64,000 bases of DNA from Methylomonas koyamae. Its GTDB lineage: Bacteria; Pseudomonadota; Gammaproteobacteria; Methylococcales; Methylomonadaceae. The notes under the pieces were generated by a model. That model was not told the DNA's origin. It was given only the letters and a program-made list of their open reading frames with translations, and made no database searches. A program made the position numbers and the translations under genes. Positions 1 through 10,001 of this stretch are shown one piece after another. Each line of letters starts with the position of its first letter. The first letter of the stretch is position 1. The DNA lies in assembly GCF_019669905.1 (NCBI RefSeq), contig NZ_AP019777.1, forward strand, positions 62,001 through 126,000, read 5' to 3'.

Positions 1-2
1 TG

Positions 3-248
3 CTTGCTGGCGTTCAGTACCCCACGGCATCAGTAGTGCTGCATTTTTGCGTTGATGAAACTTACCCGATCTTAGATTTCAGGGCCATTTGGAGCCTTGG
101 TCTGAAGCAACCGGCCGTCTATACCCCGCATTACTGGATCAATTACACAAAAGCCTGCCGTTCTCTCGCAGCGGAGCATCAGCTCACAGTGCGGGAGCTA
201 GATATGGCGCTTTGGCAGTACTCACGTGAACACCAAAATGACGCCTAA
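3..248 (+). CDS. Partial hypothetical protein, last ORF of a truncated integron cassette
   Basis: The reading frame is open to the left edge of the window, so this is the C-terminal part (about 81 residues) of a longer protein. The visible part contains VDETYPILDFRAIWSLG and ends in REHQNDA. I do not recognise a family with certainty and assign no function. Its stop codon (246-248) lies inside the 5' repeat of an attC site beginning at 243, the usual arrangement for a gene cassette. The true start lies outside the window. A GTG at 36 is possible but probably internal. Confidence 0.6.
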   Translation, partial: LAGVQYPTASVVLHFCVDETYPILDFRAIWSLGLKQPAVYTPHYWINYTKACRSLAAEHQLTVRELDMALWQYSREHQNDA

Positions 249-323
249 CAACGCCATCAACTCGGACCCGCAAAAGCTACGCTGCGCTCCGCATTTGCGC
301 GCCGGTTATGGCGATCGTTAGCT
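243..323 (+). other. attC recombination site 1 (integron cassette junction)
   Basis: The site starts with GCCTAAC (243-249, fits R'' consensus RYYYAAC) and ends with GTTAGCT (317-323, R'). Between them GCCAT (252-256) pairs with ATGGC (308-312), and the centre holds the imperfect palindrome typical of attC (CGCTGCGCTCCGC). At about 80 bp it has normal attC length. Recombination would fall between G317 and T318. It separates the partial upstream cassette from the dioxygenase cassette. Confidence 0.8.
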
Positions 324-1218
324 TTCACTAGAGAGTACTTATGAATAATCAACGTCGAGCATTGTTCTTATCTCACGGGGGTGGCCCACTGCCACTTCTT
401 GGTGACGGTACTCATACCGAAATGGTTTCTTGCCTGAAGGAAATCGCTGCAAGGATTTCTAAACCTGCTGCAATTCTTGTTGTTAGTGCGCACTGGGAGG
501 CTGGCATTGCAACCGTTACTTCCGGTGCAAACCCAAGTTTGATTTACGACTACAGCGGCTTCCCGCCAGAGTCCTATGAAATCAAATACCCCTGTCCCGG
601 CAGTCCGGCCCTAGCCAGTTCCATCATCAGGCAACTTGAAAAAGCAGGCATCAATGCGAGTACTGACAGCGCCAGAGGATTCGATCACGGGCTGTTCGTG
701 CCGTTAAAGATCATGTATCCAGAAGCAGACATACCCTGCGTGCAGTTGTCACTCATTAAAGGCCTTGATCCTCTAGTACACATTAATCTGGGGCGTGCTC
801 TCCAGGGCTTGAGCGATCCATCGATTCTTCTGATTGGTTCGGGGTTTTCCTTCCACAATATGAGAGCCTTTTTTACACCGGAAACGGTAGATTCTCAGCA
901 TGCGAATACGTCATTTGAGCGTTGGTTGATTGACACTTGTTCGAATAAAAGCATTTCGGAAGAAGAAAGAACCAAAAGGTTAATAAATTGGGAGGCAGCG
1001 CCTTCCGCTCGCTATTGCCACCCCAGAGAGGAGCATTTATTGCCCCTTCAAGTCTGTTATGGGTTTGCAGCTTCTTCTTGTACAAAATCTTTTAAATTGC
1101 AAATTCTCAACAAAGAATCGAGCATGTATTTGTGGGAGCATGAAAGCTAACAAATCGCTGTACAGGACAGTTTTTCCGTTCGCTGCCGCTCACTCCAAAA
1201 CTGCCTGTGGCTCAGGCG
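318..1218 (+). mobile_element. Complete integron gene cassette carrying a dioxygenase gene
   Basis: The unit runs from the cut point in attC site 1 to the cut point in attC site 2 and holds one ORF followed by its own attC. The first bases of the cassette with the preceding G read GTTAGCT (317-323). The R'' of the downstream attC reads AGCTAAC (1145-1151), the exact reverse complement. That match is expected when both come from the same circular cassette. No integrase gene is in the window; by orientation it should lie to the left. No further attC is visible to the right, so this appears to be the last cassette. Confidence 0.75.
341..1150 (+). CDS. DODA-type class III extradiol ring-cleavage dioxygenase
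   Basis: This 269-residue protein matches the YgiD/DODA family in length and motifs. These are non-haem metal enzymes that open catechol-type rings such as 4,5-DOPA. Visible signatures are SHGGGP near the N-terminus (His12), VVSAHWE (His51), GFDHGLFVPL (His116), GSGFSFHNM (His172) and CHPREEHLLPL (His227, His232). His12, His51 and a C-terminal His are the likely metal ligands. The ATG at 341 follows a GAGAG element. The gene is the sole ORF of an integron cassette, which is uncommon cargo for this family, and its base composition is less GC-rich than the core genes further right. The substrate cannot be told from sequence. Confidence 0.85.
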   Translation: MNNQRRALFLSHGGGPLPLLGDGTHTEMVSCLKEIAARISKPAAILVVSAHWEAGIATVTSGANPSLIYDYSGFPPESYEIKYPCPGSPALASSIIRQLEKAGINASTDSARGFDHGLFVPLKIMYPEADIPCVQLSLIKGLDPLVHINLGRALQGLSDPSILLIGSGFSFHNMRAFFTPETVDSQHANTSFERWLIDTCSNKSISEEERTKRLINWEAAPSARYCHPREEHLLPLQVCYGFAASSCTKSFKLQILNKESSMYLWEHES

Positions 1219-1224
1219 TTATGC
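1145..1224 (+). other. attC recombination site 2 (end of cassette array)
   Basis: R'' AGCTAAC (1145-1151) overlaps the dioxygenase stop codon and R' GTTATGC occupies 1218-1224. Inner arms ACAGGACAG (1162-1170) and CTGCCTGT (1201-1208) pair except for one extra base, the asymmetric unpaired base expected in a folded attC bottom strand. Length is 80 bp. I see no GCATAAC partner for the TTATGC end further right, so the array probably ends here. Confidence 0.7.
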
Positions 1225-1336
1225 AATATATGGGAAGCCAGCTCATAGATGTGCTGAACAACGCGAAGCCTATCGCTCGCGACTCGCACGTTCAATATCA
1301 ACTTAAGGTCGTTCCGCTTTTCGCCTATTCCGCGCT

Positions 1337-2587
1337 ATGAAACACCACCATCGTTTATTGCTGAGTCTCGTGCTTGGCGCCGCTGCCGGTTTGGTTTGCC
1401 ACGGTTTCGCCGGCAACGGCGGCTTGCAGATGTTCAACCGTTACCTGCTGGAGCCCGTCGGTCAGATTTTCCTGCGTTTGATTTTCATGATCGTGGTGCC
1501 GATGGTAATGAGCGGCCTGATGCTTGGCGTGTACCAGCTCAGCAGCCATCACGGTCTGGCGCGGGTGGCCAAGCGTACTTTGCTGTTCACCGTGATGGCC
1601 AGTTCGGCGTCGGTGGTGATCGGCGTGTCGTTGGTCAATCTGTTGCAACCAGGCACCGGTCTGGATATTTCGCAGATGCTCGGCGACGCGGCCGGCGTGC
1701 ACAAGATTAGCCAAAACGTGGCGCAAGCCAAGCCGGTGGTGCAATCGTTGCTGGAGATCATCCCGAAAAATCCGCTCCAAAGCGCCGTGCAGGCTTTGGA
1801 CGGCGAAATGCTGTCGTTGATGTTTTTTTCGCTGGCGTTCGGCGCGGCGTTGGCGGCGGCGAATGGCGGCAAACCGTCGCGCTGGCTGGAATTGCTGGAA
1901 GAAACTTATGCCGCCTGTCTGCGCGTGGTCGACGCGGCGATGCAGTTTGCGCCGTGGGCGGTGTTCGCGTTGGTGTTTCAATCCACCTTCAAATTCGGCC
2001 ACCAGATTTTGTTCTCGCTGGGGTTTTACGTGTTGGTGGTGGTTGCCGGCCTGCTGTTGCAACAGGGCTTGGTTTACAGCGCGCTGCTGCGGCTGTTCGG
2101 CGGCATTGCGCCCTGGCAATTTTTTCGGCAATGCCGCGACGTGTATCTGTACGCCTTCGCCACCGCGTCGTCGAACGCCACGCTGCCGCGTTCTTTGGAA
2201 TTGGCGGAGCGGGAATTGAAGCTCCGCCCGGAAGTGTCGCGCTTCGTACTGACCATAGGCTCTACCGCCAACCAGAACGGCACGGCGCTGTTCGAAGGCA
2301 TTACCGTGTTGTTTTTGGCTCAGGTCTATGGCGTAGATTTGTCGTTGGCGCAGCAGGTGCAAGTGGTGTTGATGTCTATCCTGGCCGGCATCGGCACCGC
2401 CGGCGTACCGGGCGGCTCGCTGCCTTTGATCATGATTTTGACCCAGCAGGTCGGCATCCCGGCCGAAGGCATGGGCCTGATTCTAGGGGTGGACCGGTTT
2501 TTGGACATGTGCCGCACTACCTTGAACGTCAGCGGCGATTTGGTCATTGCCGCACTGGTCGATCAGCCGCGGCAAAATCCGGCCTGA
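1337..2587 (+). CDS. Dicarboxylate/amino acid:cation symporter (DAACS family)
   Basis: This 416-residue polytopic inner-membrane protein belongs to the GltP/DctA/glutamate-transporter superfamily, which couples uptake of acidic amino acids or C4-dicarboxylates to Na+ or H+. The C-terminal half holds the family signatures: a serine-rich hairpin (ATASSNATLP), the TM7 ion-site motif in variant form (STANQNGTALFEG for NMDGT), the re-entrant loop GTAGVPGGSLP, and DRFLDMCRTTLNVSGD in TM8. The Arg in MCRTT is at the position that selects acidic amino acids in glutamate transporters, so an amino acid substrate is plausible. It stands alone just past the end of the cassette array and has no clear Shine-Dalgarno sequence. 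Confidence 0.9.
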   Translation: MKHHHRLLLSLVLGAAAGLVCHGFAGNGGLQMFNRYLLEPVGQIFLRLIFMIVVPMVMSGLMLGVYQLSSHHGLARVAKRTLLFTVMASSASVVIGVSLVNLLQPGTGLDISQMLGDAAGVHKISQNVAQAKPVVQSLLEIIPKNPLQSAVQALDGEMLSLMFFSLAFGAALAAANGGKPSRWLELLEETYAACLRVVDAAMQFAPWAVFALVFQSTFKFGHQILFSLGFYVLVVVAGLLLQQGLVYSALLRLFGGIAPWQFFRQCRDVYLYAFATASSNATLPRSLELAERELKLRPEVSRFVLTIGSTANQNGTALFEGITVLFLAQVYGVDLSLAQQVQVVLMSILAGIGTAGVPGGSLPLIMILTQQVGIPAEGMGLILGVDRFLDMCRTTLNVSGDLVIAALVDQPRQNPA

Positions 2588-2596
2588 CGGCGTCGG

Positions 2597-3193
2597 TTAC
2601 AGCAACGGTTCGGCCGGCGGCGCTTGGTTAAACGCGGCGACGTCCTCGTTATCGACTTGCTCGTAGATGTCGGCCACGCTCAGGCTGAGATCCAGCGCTG
2701 CGAATTCGATTTGGTCGCCCAGATAGTAATAAAACGACTGCCAATGCTGGTTGCGGCGGAATACCTGAATCTCGCCTTTATCCTGCTCGACCAGTACGTA
2801 TTCTTCCAACGTCGGAATGGTCTGGCAGCGCAGGCGTTTGGCGGTCTGGTCGAATTTGCGGGTGGTTTTGGACAGGACTTCCACGATCACCACCGGCGCG
2901 GTTTTGTAGTAGTTGTCCTGCTTATCTTCGCCGCAAACCACCATTACGTCCGGGTAGAAAAAATCGTCGGCGATGCGCAGTTTCATATCGGACATGAAGG
3001 TTTTGCACGGCTTGCCTTTCAGGCCGTTCTTGAACAAATTGAAAATATTACCTTCCAGCAAGTTATGGTTCTCGCTGCCGCCGGTCATCGCATAGATTTC
3101 GCCGTCGATTAATTGATGCCGAAGCTCGGACTGGCGTTCGCCGGCCAGATATTGTTCGGGACTGATGCGGGATTTAAGTTTGGCAAGGGCCAT
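2597..3193 (-). CDS. Uma2 family (DUF820) endonuclease-like protein
   Basis: This 198-residue protein of the Uma2/DUF820 family has a PD-(D/E)xK restriction-endonuclease-like fold. The core appears as an acidic residue in FFYPDVMVVC and VIVEVLS, with the hydrophobic strand pattern around them. A typical N-terminal region (EQYLAGERQSELRHQLIDGEIYAM) precedes it. The biological role of the family is unresolved; members are scattered in cyanobacteria and methanotrophs and are often linked to mobile DNA. It is convergent with the transporter (9 bp between stops) and divergent from polA with 150 bp between starts. Confidence 0.85.
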   Translation of the reverse strand: MALAKLKSRISPEQYLAGERQSELRHQLIDGEIYAMTGGSENHNLLEGNIFNLFKNGLKGKPCKTFMSDMKLRIADDFFYPDVMVVCGEDKQDNYYKTAPVVIVEVLSKTTRKFDQTAKRLRCQTIPTLEEYVLVEQDKGEIQVFRRNQHWQSFYYYLGDQIEFAALDLSLSVADIYEQVDNEDVAAFNQAPPAEPLL

Positions 3194-3343
3194 GGCCGTT
3201 CTCTGCTAAGTTGCCGATTGCTATAGTCTACTGCGCCAAGCGCCGCCGAGAAAAGCGCGCATGGGCGGGGTGTGAAATTCTACGCTTGCAGCGCTCTGGC
3301 TCGCCCTGTATCGTTCCGGCATCTATCTGTCTTTTAATCGCAC

Positions 3344-6073
3344 ATGTCCGATTCCGCCAACAATAAACTGATTCTGGTCGACGGTTCGTCCTTTCTGTTT
3401 CGCGCCTTTCATGCGGTACCGCCATTGACCAACAGCAAGGGCGAACCGACCAATGCCGTTTACGGCGTTTCGAATATGCTGCGCAAGCTGATCAACGATT
3501 ACGCCACGCCCTATTTCGCGGTCGTGTTCGACGCGCCGGGCAAGACCTTCCGCCACGAGTTGTACGACCAATACAAGGCGCACCGGCCGCCGATGCCGGA
3601 CGAGTTGCGGGTGCAGATTCAACCCTTGCACGACTTGATCCGCGCGTTGGGTCTGCCGCTGATCATCGAACACGGCGTCGAAGCCGACGACGTGCTGGGC
3701 AGTCTGGCCCAGAATGCCGCCCGCCAGGGCTTCAACGTGATCATTTCCACCGGCGACAAGGACATGGCGCAATTGGTCACCGAACGGATCATTCTGGAAA
3801 ACTCGATGACCGGCGCGGTGATGGACATTGCCGGCGTGCAGGAAAAGTTCGGCGTCAAACCCGAACAGATCATCGATTACCTGGCGTTGATGGGCGATGC
3901 GGTCGATAACATCCCCGGCGTGCCCAAAGTCGGGCCGAAGACCGCCGCCAAGTGGTTGCAGGAATACGGCACGTTGGACCATCTGATCGCCAGCGCCGCT
4001 GACATCAAGGGCAAGATCGGCGACAACCTGCGCGAGGCCTTGGGCCAACTGCCGTTGTCGCGGGAACTGACCACGATCAAATGCGACGTGGCTTTGCATT
4101 ACAGCCTGGACGACCTGAAACGCAAGGCTCCCGATATCGCCGCGTTGAAGGACCAGTTGGGCAGTTTGGGTTTCAGCAGTTGGTTGAAAACGCTGAACGG
4201 CGACGCGGCGGTAACCGCTGGCGAGCCGGCCGCACCAGCCGCCGCGCCGAAACCGGCGCCGGTCGCAAAAGACTACCAAACCATCCTCGGCCAAGCCGAG
4301 TTCGACGCGTGGTTGGCCCGGCTGGAACAAGCCGAGTTGTTTGCCTTCGATACCGAAACCAGTAGCCTGAACTACAGCGAAGCCGAGATCGTCGGCGTCT
4401 CGTTTGCGATCGAAGCCGGACAGGCCGCCTATTTGCCGCTGGCGCACGACTATCCCGGCGTGCCGGCGCAATTGGATCGGCAGGCTGTTTTGCAGGCCTT
4501 GAAACCGCTGCTGGAAAATCCGGACCGCGCCAAACTTGGCCAAAACTTGAAATACGACGCCCACGTGCTGGCCAATCACGGCATTGCACTGCGCGGCATT
4601 CGCCACGACACCATGCTGCAATCCTACGTGCTGAACAGCACCGCGACCAAGCACAATATGGACGACCTGGCCAAACATTACCTGGGCGTGGACACCATCC
4701 ATTTCGAGGACGTTTGCGGCAAGGGCGCCAAGCAGATCGGCTTTGCCGAAGTGGCTATCGACCGCGCCACCGAATACGCCGCGGAAGACGCCGACATTAC
4801 CTTGCGCCTGCACCAAACCTTGTCCGCCGAATTGCAGCAACGGCCCAGCTTGTGGGCTTTGTATAACGACATCGAATTGCCGTTGATCAAAGTGCTGGCA
4901 GCAATCGAGGAAAACGGCGTGCTGATCGACAGCGACATGCTGGCTCAGCAAAGCCAGGAACTGGCGGACCGGATGATAGGCCTGGAAATCCAGGCCCACG
5001 ATTTGGCCGGTTCGGCATTCAATCTGGGTTCGCCGAAACAGATTCAGGAAATCTTGTACGACCGGCTGAACCTGCCGGTGTTGAAGAAAACCCCGAAAGG
5101 CCAGCCCTCGACCGACGAGTCGGTGTTGCAGGAACTGGCCGTGGATTACGCGCTGCCGCGCGTGATCCTGGAGCACCGCGGCCTGAGCAAGTTGAAATCG
5201 ACTTATACCGACAAGTTGCCGCAGCAGATCAATCCCAAAACCGGGCGGGTGCATACCTCCTACCATCAGGCGGTGGCCGCGACCGGGCGCTTGTCGTCCA
5301 CCGACCCCAATCTGCAGAACATTCCTATCCGCAGCGAAGACGGCCGCAAAATCCGCCAGGCCTTTATCGCCCCGCCCGGTTACAAAATCGTCGCGGCCGA
5401 CTATTCGCAAATCGAACTCAGGATCATGGCGCATTTGTCCGGCGACGCCGGCTTACTGAACGCGTTCGCCGCAGGCGCCGACATTCACCGCGCCACCGCC
5501 GCCGAAGTGTTCGAGGTGGCGCCGGACCAGGTCACCCACGACTTGCGCCGTTCGGCCAAAGCGATCAATTTCGGTTTGATTTACGGCATGTCGGCCTTCG
5601 GTTTGGCGCAGCAACTGGGGCTGCCGCGCAATCAGGCCCAATCTTACATCGACCTGTATTTCAGCCGGTATCCCGGCGTCAAGCACTACATGGATAGCAC
5701 GCGCGAATTGGCCAAGCAGCAAGGCTACGTCGAAACCATCTTCGGCCGGCGCCTGTATTTGCCGGACATCAATGCCCGCAACGCCGCCCAACGCCAGTAC
5801 GCCGAACGCACCGCGATCAACGCGCCGATGCAGGGTAGCGCCGCCGATATCATCAAACGGGCGATGTTGGCCTGCCACGACTGGATCGAAACCAGCGGTG
5901 CCGATCTGAAAATGATCATGCAGGTGCACGACGAGCTGGTGTTCGAAGTGGCCGAGCCCATTCTCGCGGACAGCATCGCCAACATCACCGGCATCATGTC
6001 CGCCGCTGCCGAGTTGGCGGTACCGTTGCTGGTGGAAGCCGGTAGCGGCGCCAACTGGGACGAGGCGCATTAG
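3344..6073 (+). CDS. polA: DNA polymerase I
   Basis: This 909-residue enzyme fills gaps and removes RNA primers. Three domains are visible: the 5'-3' nuclease (residues 1 to about 290, starting NKLILVDGSSFLFRAFHA), the 3'-5' exonuclease (about 310-500) with FAFDTETSSLNY and YAAEDADITLRL, so the metal-binding acids are kept, and the polymerase domain with motif A (VAADYSQIELRI), the finger helix (RRSAKAINFGLIYG) and motif C (MQVHDELVFE). Length is normal. The next gene starts 6 bp after the stop. A 703-codon open frame on the opposite strand is a codon-bias shadow. Confidence 0.98.
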   Translation: MSDSANNKLILVDGSSFLFRAFHAVPPLTNSKGEPTNAVYGVSNMLRKLINDYATPYFAVVFDAPGKTFRHELYDQYKAHRPPMPDELRVQIQPLHDLIRALGLPLIIEHGVEADDVLGSLAQNAARQGFNVIISTGDKDMAQLVTERIILENSMTGAVMDIAGVQEKFGVKPEQIIDYLALMGDAVDNIPGVPKVGPKTAAKWLQEYGTLDHLIASAADIKGKIGDNLREALGQLPLSRELTTIKCDVALHYSLDDLKRKAPDIAALKDQLGSLGFSSWLKTLNGDAAVTAGEPAAPAAAPKPAPVAKDYQTILGQAEFDAWLARLEQAELFAFDTETSSLNYSEAEIVGVSFAIEAGQAAYLPLAHDYPGVPAQLDRQAVLQALKPLLENPDRAKLGQNLKYDAHVLANHGIALRGIRHDTMLQSYVLNSTATKHNMDDLAKHYLGVDTIHFEDVCGKGAKQIGFAEVAIDRATEYAAEDADITLRLHQTLSAELQQRPSLWALYNDIELPLIKVLAAIEENGVLIDSDMLAQQSQELADRMIGLEIQAHDLAGSAFNLGSPKQIQEILYDRLNLPVLKKTPKGQPSTDESVLQELAVDYALPRVILEHRGLSKLKSTYTDKLPQQINPKTGRVHTSYHQAVAATGRLSSTDPNLQNIPIRSEDGRKIRQAFIAPPGYKIVAADYSQIELRIMAHLSGDAGLLNAFAAGADIHRATAAEVFEVAPDQVTHDLRRSAKAINFGLIYGMSAFGLAQQLGLPRNQAQSYIDLYFSRYPGVKHYMDSTRELAKQQGYVETIFGRRLYLPDINARNAAQRQYAERTAINAPMQGSAADIIKRAMLACHDWIETSGADLKMIMQVHDELVFEVAEPILADSIANITGIMSAAAELAVPLLVEAGSGANWDEAH

Positions 6074-6079
6074 GCCGGT

Positions 6080-6985
6080 ATGAAGTTCAAGTTCTGGGGC
6101 GTCAGAGGCTCGATCGCCACGCCGGGGCCGAAGACCGTCCGCTACGGCGGCAATACTACCTGCATCGAAATCACCAGCAGCGCCGGCGATCTGATCATTC
6201 TCGACGCCGGTACCGGCATTCACGCCCTGGCGCAGACGCTGCTCGATCAGCGCAACCTGACGGCCCACATTTTGATCACCCATACCCATTGGGACCACAT
6301 CCAGGGCTTGCCGTTTTTTTTGCCGATGTTCAGGCCCGGCAACCGGATCAACATCTACGGTGGCCTGGAACCGGTGACCCACCAGGGTATCGAGCGGGCG
6401 ATGCGGGTGCAGTTACAGCACGCCTATTTTCCGATCAGCGAAGCGCAACTGAAGGCGGAGGTGTGTTACACCACATTGAAAGCCGGCGAACCGGTGCGGA
6501 TCGGCAGCGTCCGCGTCACGCCGACCGTGTTGAACCATCCGGTATTCAACTTCGGCTACCGGGTCGACGACGACGGCGGCGGTTCGCTGTTCTTCACCGG
6601 CGATTACGAGCCGCCGCTGAACCCCTATCCGGAGCAGCACCCCGGTTATTCGGCGATGCAGGAATTGATCGATCAGAAAAATGAAGAAGTGGTCGGCGCA
6701 ATGGCCGGCGTCGATGCGTTGATCATCGACAGCTCCTATACCGACGCCGAATACGCCGACCGCCACGGCTGGGGCCACGGCACCTACCGCTCGGCGTTAG
6801 ACATTGCAACCCAGGCCAACGTTAAGCAATTGTTTCTGACCCACCATGAACCGACCCGCAGCGACGCCGAGCTGGATACAATTTATTCCGGCCTGTTGCA
6901 GGCCGGGCATTTAGGATTTCCGGTTTGGCTGGCGCGCGAGGGCGACCAGTACTGCTTGCCGTTCGCAGCGGAAGATCCGGCTTAG
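6080..6985 (+). CDS. MBL-fold metallo-hydrolase (phosphodiesterase/PhnP-like branch)
   Basis: This 301-residue metallo-beta-lactamase-fold protein begins MKFKFWGVRGSIATPGP, the start typical of the RNase Z/PhnP-like cyclic phosphodiesterase branch. The dinuclear metal motif is HTHWDH (about residues 72-77), followed by a His in LNHPVFNF, an Asp in FFTGDYE and a His in FLTHHEP. It begins 6 bp after polA and is probably co-transcribed with it. The exact substrate (cyclic nucleotide, RNA or other phosphoester) cannot be decided from sequence. The stop at 6983-6985 lies 17 bp from the convergent hldE stop. Confidence 0.85.
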   Translation: MKFKFWGVRGSIATPGPKTVRYGGNTTCIEITSSAGDLIILDAGTGIHALAQTLLDQRNLTAHILITHTHWDHIQGLPFFLPMFRPGNRINIYGGLEPVTHQGIERAMRVQLQHAYFPISEAQLKAEVCYTTLKAGEPVRIGSVRVTPTVLNHPVFNFGYRVDDDGGGSLFFTGDYEPPLNPYPEQHPGYSAMQELIDQKNEEVVGAMAGVDALIIDSSYTDAEYADRHGWGHGTYRSALDIATQANVKQLFLTHHEPTRSDAELDTIYSGLLQAGHLGFPVWLAREGDQYCLPFAAEDPA

Positions 6986-7001
6986 CGTACGGCCAGCGCC
7001 A

Positions 7002-8432
7002 TCACGGCCGGGATTTATCGCGGATGGTCTGGATGATGCCGGTGGTGGAATGGCCTTCGATGAACGATAGTATTTTCACTTCGCCGCCTGCCGCCAGTAC
7101 GCTGTCGTGGCCGGCTATGCTGGTGATGTCGGTATAGTCGCCGCCTTTGACCAGAATGTCGGGCAACAATTGGTCGATGGCTTGCTTCGGCGTGTCTTCC
7201 GCGAACTCCACCACCCAGTCCACGCACTCCAGCGCCGCCAGCATTTCCATCCGGTGAGCCAGATCGTTGACCGGACGCTCCGGGCCTTTCAGACGCTTGA
7301 CCGAATCGTCGCTGTTGACCAGCACCACCAGGCGGTCGCCCAGGGTTTTGGCTTGCTGCAAGTAACGGACGTGGCCGGGGTGGAGGATGTCGAAACAGCC
7401 GTTGGTGGCGACGATTTTTTCGCCGTTTTGTTTGGCGGCGGCGCGTTCCTTCAGCAGTTCCGGCAAGGTGCAGACGCCCTTGTGCCGCGCCCGCGGGCCT
7501 TGCAGCGCGGCGGCCAGTTCGTCGGTATCGACCGTGGCGGTACCCATTTTGCCGACCACGATGCCGGCGCCGATGTTGGCCAGTTGCGTGGCCTCCGCCA
7601 GCGGTTTTTTCGCCGCCAGGCTGGCGGCCAATACCGAAATCACCGTGTCGCCGGCGCCGGTGACGTCGAACACCTCGCGGGCATGGGTCGGCAAATGTAG
7701 CGGTTCGGCATCTTTGCTGAGCAGACTCATGCCGTGTTCGCCGCGGGTGACCAGCAGCGCGTCCAGTTGCAGGGTCTCGATCAGATTAAGGCCGCGTTCG
7801 ACGATCTGCGCCTCGTCGTTGCAGCGGCCGACCACCGCTTCGAATTCGCCCAGGTTCGGCGTAATCAAGGTTGCGTTGCGGTAAATCGAGAAATCGCTGC
7901 CTTTCGGATCGACCAGTACCGGTTTTCTCAATTGCCGGGCCAGCGCGATGAATTGCTGCACTTTGTTTAACGTGCCTTTGCCGTAATCGGACAACACCGC
8001 CACTTGCGATTGCATCAGCTCGGCGTGGTACAGGTGCAGTAACGGATCGCTGTCGATTTGGTGAAAGCCGTCCTCGAAATCCAGCCGGATCAGTTGCTGG
8101 TGGCGGCTCATCACCCGCAGTTTGGTGATGGTCGGGTAATTCGGGATCGCTTGGAACAGGCACAACACCCCGGCGTCCTTCAGCAATTTTTCCAGCGCGT
8201 TGGCCGCCTGGTCTTCGCCGGTAAAGCCTAGCACCGAGACTTTGCCTCCCAGCGCGGCGATGTTCAGCGCGACGTTGCCGGCGCCGCCGGCGCGGAACTC
8301 GTCCTGTTTGACATGCACTACCGGCACCGGCGCTTCCGGAGAAATACGCGAGGTCGGACCGTGCCAGTAGCGGTCGAGCATCAGGTCGCCGACCACCAGC
8401 ACCCGAGCGTTGGAATAGTTGGGTAATTGCAT
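7002..8432 (-). CDS. hldE: Bifunctional heptose-7-phosphate kinase / heptose-1-phosphate adenylyltransferase
   Basis: This 476-residue fusion enzyme makes ADP-D-glycero-beta-D-manno-heptose for the lipopolysaccharide inner core. The N-terminal ribokinase-like domain shows [12 protein letters not shown] and the catalytic loop DVTGAGDTV. The C-terminal cytidylyltransferase-like domain (from about residue 345) shows [17 protein letters not shown] with the HxGH motif. Length and domain order match the two-domain enzyme of E. coli. It is divergent from arsC, with a 72-bp gap to the arsC ATG. Confidence 0.97.
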   Translation of the reverse strand: MQLPNYSNARVLVVGDLMLDRYWHGPTSRISPEAPVPVVHVKQDEFRAGGAGNVALNIAALGGKVSVLGFTGEDQAANALEKLLKDAGVLCLFQAIPNYPTITKLRVMSRHQQLIRLDFEDGFHQIDSDPLLHLYHAELMQSQVAVLSDYGKGTLNKVQQFIALARQLRKPVLVDPKGSDFSIYRNATLITPNLGEFEAVVGRCNDEAQIVERGLNLIETLQLDALLVTRGEHGMSLLSKDAEPLHLPTHAREVFDVTGAGDTVISVLAASLAAKKPLAEATQLANIGAGIVVGKMGTATVDTDELAAALQGPRARHKGVCTLPELLKERAAAKQNGEKIVATNGCFDILHPGHVRYLQQAKTLGDRLVVLVNSDDSVKRLKGPERPVNDLAHRMEMLAALECVDWVVEFAEDTPKQAIDQLLPDILVKGGDYTDITSIAGHDSVLAAGGEVKILSFIEGHSTTGIIQTIRDKSRP

Positions 8433-8504
8433 GGCTGTGTGAAGTAATCCGTGATTCGAAGGGTGCTATTATAGCCGCAACCCATTGCGATACAGGTGCG
8501 AAGC

Positions 8505-9445
<941 letters not shown>

Positions 9446-9533
9446 TTTGCCGGCCCGCTTCGATACTCGATTACTTTCGTCTGAAACCAAAAAATACCGG
9501 TTTTTGTATATCCGCAGAGTCGGCAAATTAGGA

Positions 9534-9562
9534 TTGACATAGTCCATAAATAGACTTATTTT
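9534..9562 (+). promoter_or_regulatory. Promoter of the RES-Xre operon with a possible operator
   Basis: A perfect -35 box TTGACA (9534-9539) is followed by a 17-bp spacer and TATTTT (9557-9562). The spacer carries the inverted arms AGTC (9541-9544) and GACT (9553-9556), a possible site for autorepression by the Xre-like antitoxin. A strong Shine-Dalgarno sequence GGAGGG lies at 9588-9593. Confidence 0.6.
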
Positions 9563-9596
9563 TACATAAAGTTTAAATGAGTTGTATGGAGGGCTT

Positions 9597-10001
9597 ATGT
9601 TATCGACCGCACGAACAGCATTACCAGCCGACACTGCCGTCGTAGCGGGGGCCGCGTTACGCACCTTTTTCAATATCGCCGACGCCTGGCGGCTGAATGC
9701 CGAGCAGGCCATGACGCTGCTGGGACTGGATTCGCGCAGCACTTATTTCAAATGGAAAAAAAGCCCGGAAAGCGCCAGCCTGAATCCGGACAAGCTGGAG
9801 CGGCTGTCTTATATTTTCGGCATCTATAAAGCCCTGCAAATTCTACTGCCGCAAGCCGAGGCCGCCGACGCCTGGTTGCAGCAAGCCAATCAGGCCGCGC
9901 CGTTTTCCGGGCAAAGCGCGTTGCAGCGCATGTTGTCGGGCCGGGTCGCGGATTTATACGTGGTACGCCAATATCTGGATGCCCAGTGCGGATGGGCATG
10001 A
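9597..10001 (+). CDS. Xre/MbcA/ParS-type antitoxin (DUF2384)
   Basis: This 134-residue protein has an N-terminal helical DNA-binding region (residues about 20-75, including TYFKWKKSPES) and a C-terminal DUF2384 toxin-binding region (PFSGQSALQRMLSGRVADLYVVRQYLDAQ). In this family the C-terminus plugs the active site of the RES toxin and the N-terminal domain represses the operon. The ATG at 9597 is chosen because GGAGGG lies just upstream; a TTG at 9582 is less likely. Its stop overlaps the toxin start (ATGA at 9998-10001), implying coupled translation. Confidence 0.9.
   Translation: MLSTARTALPADTAVVAGAALRTFFNIADAWRLNAEQAMTLLGLDSRSTYFKWKKSPESASLNPDKLERLSYIFGIYKALQILLPQAEAADAWLQQANQAAPFSGQSALQRMLSGRVADLYVVRQYLDAQCGWA

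Noticed and set aside
1059..1340. 93-codon frame overlapping the dioxygenase end and attC
   Set aside because: It runs through an attC site and has no protein-like composition.
1355..2362. 335-codon open frame antisense to the symporter
   Set aside because: Gln/Arg/His-rich shadow; the plus strand has a recognised transporter.
3323..5434. 703-codon open frame antisense to polA
   Set aside because: Composition is Arg/Gln/His/Val-rich with no motif; it is a codon-bias shadow of a clear polA gene.
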